From: Thermoproteota archaeon
Lineage (GTDB): Archaea; Thermoproteota; Thermoprotei_A; EX4484-217-1
DNA length: 64,000 nucleotides
Direction of reading: 5' to 3'
Assembly: GCA_029258915.1 (NCBI GenBank)
Contig: JAPDJU010000004.1
Location: forward strand, 1-64,000
The notes beneath the pieces are model-generated. The model searched no databases and was not told the origin of the DNA. It saw nothing but the letters and a program-made list of their open reading frames with translations. Below are positions 63,194 through 64,000 of the stretch, piece by piece (the first letter of the stretch is position 1; each line of letters begins with the position of its first letter). Made by a program: the position numbers and the translations under genes.

Positions 63194-64000
63194 AGCTTCT
63201 AATAACGACAAACCCTGGTATGGAAGATTTGTTAATTAAGGAACTAGTTTCGCTTTTAAATTTAAGAACAGATAGATTATGTGCTCATGTTTTAAACAGA
63301 GGTAGGATTCTCATCAACCTGTTAGTGAATATGAGTATTAATGATATATTCCTACTAGCGGCACGTTCAAATCTCGCCCATAAAATATCCATGGTTTTAG
63401 CTGAAGGAAATGTAAGTAAGGATATGAGAAGCCTGGATATCGCTTATGAATTAACTCTTAAATCCTGCGCAGAGAACTATCTTAACCAACATTTAACTTT
63501 TGCTGTAAGAGCTGAAAGAATAGGTGAACATGAGTACACATCTATAGATTTAGCAAAATATGTTGGACAAGCAATAGTTGACGCTGTAATGGAAAAATAC
63601 GGTATTAGACCGCCTGTAAACTTGGACCATCCAACAGTAATATTTGATGCTCTTGTTGTAGGCAGCAAATTCTTTTTAGCTTTAAGAATAAGTGGTGAAG
63701 AATCGCTTCATAAAAGAGGTTATAGAATATATGATCACCCAGCAGCTCTAAAACCTACGATAGCTTACGGTATGCTTCAAATAGCAGACCTAAAGGATGG
63801 CGAAGTTCTTCTTGATCCTATGTGTGGCGGTGGAACTGTAGTTATCGAGGCAGCTAGAAACTTTAAGCTAAAAAACATATACTGCATGGACATATCACCT
63901 AAACACTTAAAAGGAGCTATGAAGAACGCTATAGCTTCTAGTACATATGACAGCATAGTTTTCATACTAGGTGATGCTAGAAAAGCTAACGAATATGTTA
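63190..64000 (+). CDS. THUMP-domain RNA methyltransferase (Trm14-like), cut by the window end
   Basis: Open reading frame from GTG 63190 to the last base, 270 codons, incomplete. It opens MKLLITTNPGMEDLLIKELV and has a THUMP region followed by VNLDHPTVIFDALVVGSKFF, SLHKRGYRIYDHPAALKPTI and the SAM motif LLDPMCGGGTVVIEAARNF. This order is that of the Trm14/RlmL type, which makes m2G in tRNA or rRNA. The GTG overlaps the TrmJ stop (GTGA). Confidence 0.88.
   Translation, partial: MKLLITTNPGMEDLLIKELVSLLNLRTDRLCAHVLNRGRILINLLVNMSINDIFLLAARSNLAHKISMVLAEGNVSKDMRSLDIAYELTLKSCAENYLNQHLTFAVRAERIGEHEYTSIDLAKYVGQAIVDAVMEKYGIRPPVNLDHPTVIFDALVVGSKFFLALRISGEESLHKRGYRIYDHPAALKPTIAYGMLQIADLKDGEVLLDPMCGGGTVVIEAARNFKLKNIYCMDISPKHLKGAMKNAIASSTYDSIVFILGDARKANEYV

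Overview
This window looks like chromosomal DNA of a thermophilic archaeon of the TACK / Thermoproteota side. Archaeal-type information genes dominate: PolB with a PIP-like N-terminus, FEN-1, CDC48, Pus10, Rpo4, L21e, L40e, aIF5A, SRP54, NOG1, aEF1B, TruD, Pth2 and Nob1. Eleven tRNA genes are present and at least seven are interrupted by introns, one of them (Trp) twice and one (Leu) in the variable arm; most encode their own CCA end. The DNA is AT-rich and genes are tightly packed, with promoters of the TTTATAA/TTTAAA kind and GGTG/GGAG ribosome binding sites. I could not fix the order or genus.

Layout. (1) 1-5.4 kb: a four-gene minus-strand surface-polysaccharide operon (ATP-grasp/HAD fusion, NodB-like deacetylase, membrane-anchored thymidylate-kinase-like protein, glycosyltransferase/deacetylase fusion), whose last gene is frameshifted at an A-run. 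(2) 5.5-11.7 kb: tRNA-Tyr, tRNA-Arg, PolB, a COG1031 radical SAM protein overlapping thiL, tRNA-Thr, tRNA-Leu. (3) 11.7-13.7 kb: three adjacent decaying genes (CPBP protease, GNAT acetyltransferase, alpha/beta hydrolase). (4) 13.9-27.3 kb: RNA-modification, translation and proteostasis genes, ending in L40e, tRNA-Trp and tRNA-Cys. (5) 27.4-33 kb: nucleotidyltransferase, SagB-type nitroreductase, Maf, two unknown proteins, NOG1, a nicotinamidase-like hydrolase. (6) 33.1-34.6 kb: a TnpB element with a divergent small protein and an inverted repeat between them. (7) 35-51 kb: a Ca2+-type P-ATPase, form III RuBisCO, a cyclase-family hydrolase, an isoprenyl diphosphate synthase, a TldD-DUF432-MscS operon, an Lrp regulator, a RimK-like ligase, a GlcNAc-1-P transferase, MTA phosphorylase, a phosphoribosyltransferase and UspA. 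(8) 50.4-53.5 kb: a broken EamA transporter, a pyruvate-kinase-C-like protein, a secreted or anchored unknown protein and what looks like the N-terminal fragment of a partitioned integrase abutting tRNA-Leu(UAA). (9) 53.6-64 kb: tRNA-Arg, V4R, NifX-like, tRNA-Asp, then a collinear information-processing run from aIF5A to a THUMP methyltransferase cut by the window end.

Functional links. RuBisCO, MTA phosphorylase and a phosphoribosyltransferase point to nucleotide salvage through ribose phosphates, but the AMP phosphorylase and ribose-1,5-bisphosphate isomerase needed for the AMP-RuBisCO route are not in the window. The GlcNAc-1-P transferase and the polysaccharide operon point to a glycosylated cell surface.

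The parts that most deserve attention are the tRNA introns with exon-mimicking or exon-complementary sequence, the integrase fragment at tRNA-Leu, the zinc-ribbon-less TnpB with its divergent AbrB-like partner, and two genes that seem to lack ATG/GTG/TTG starts.
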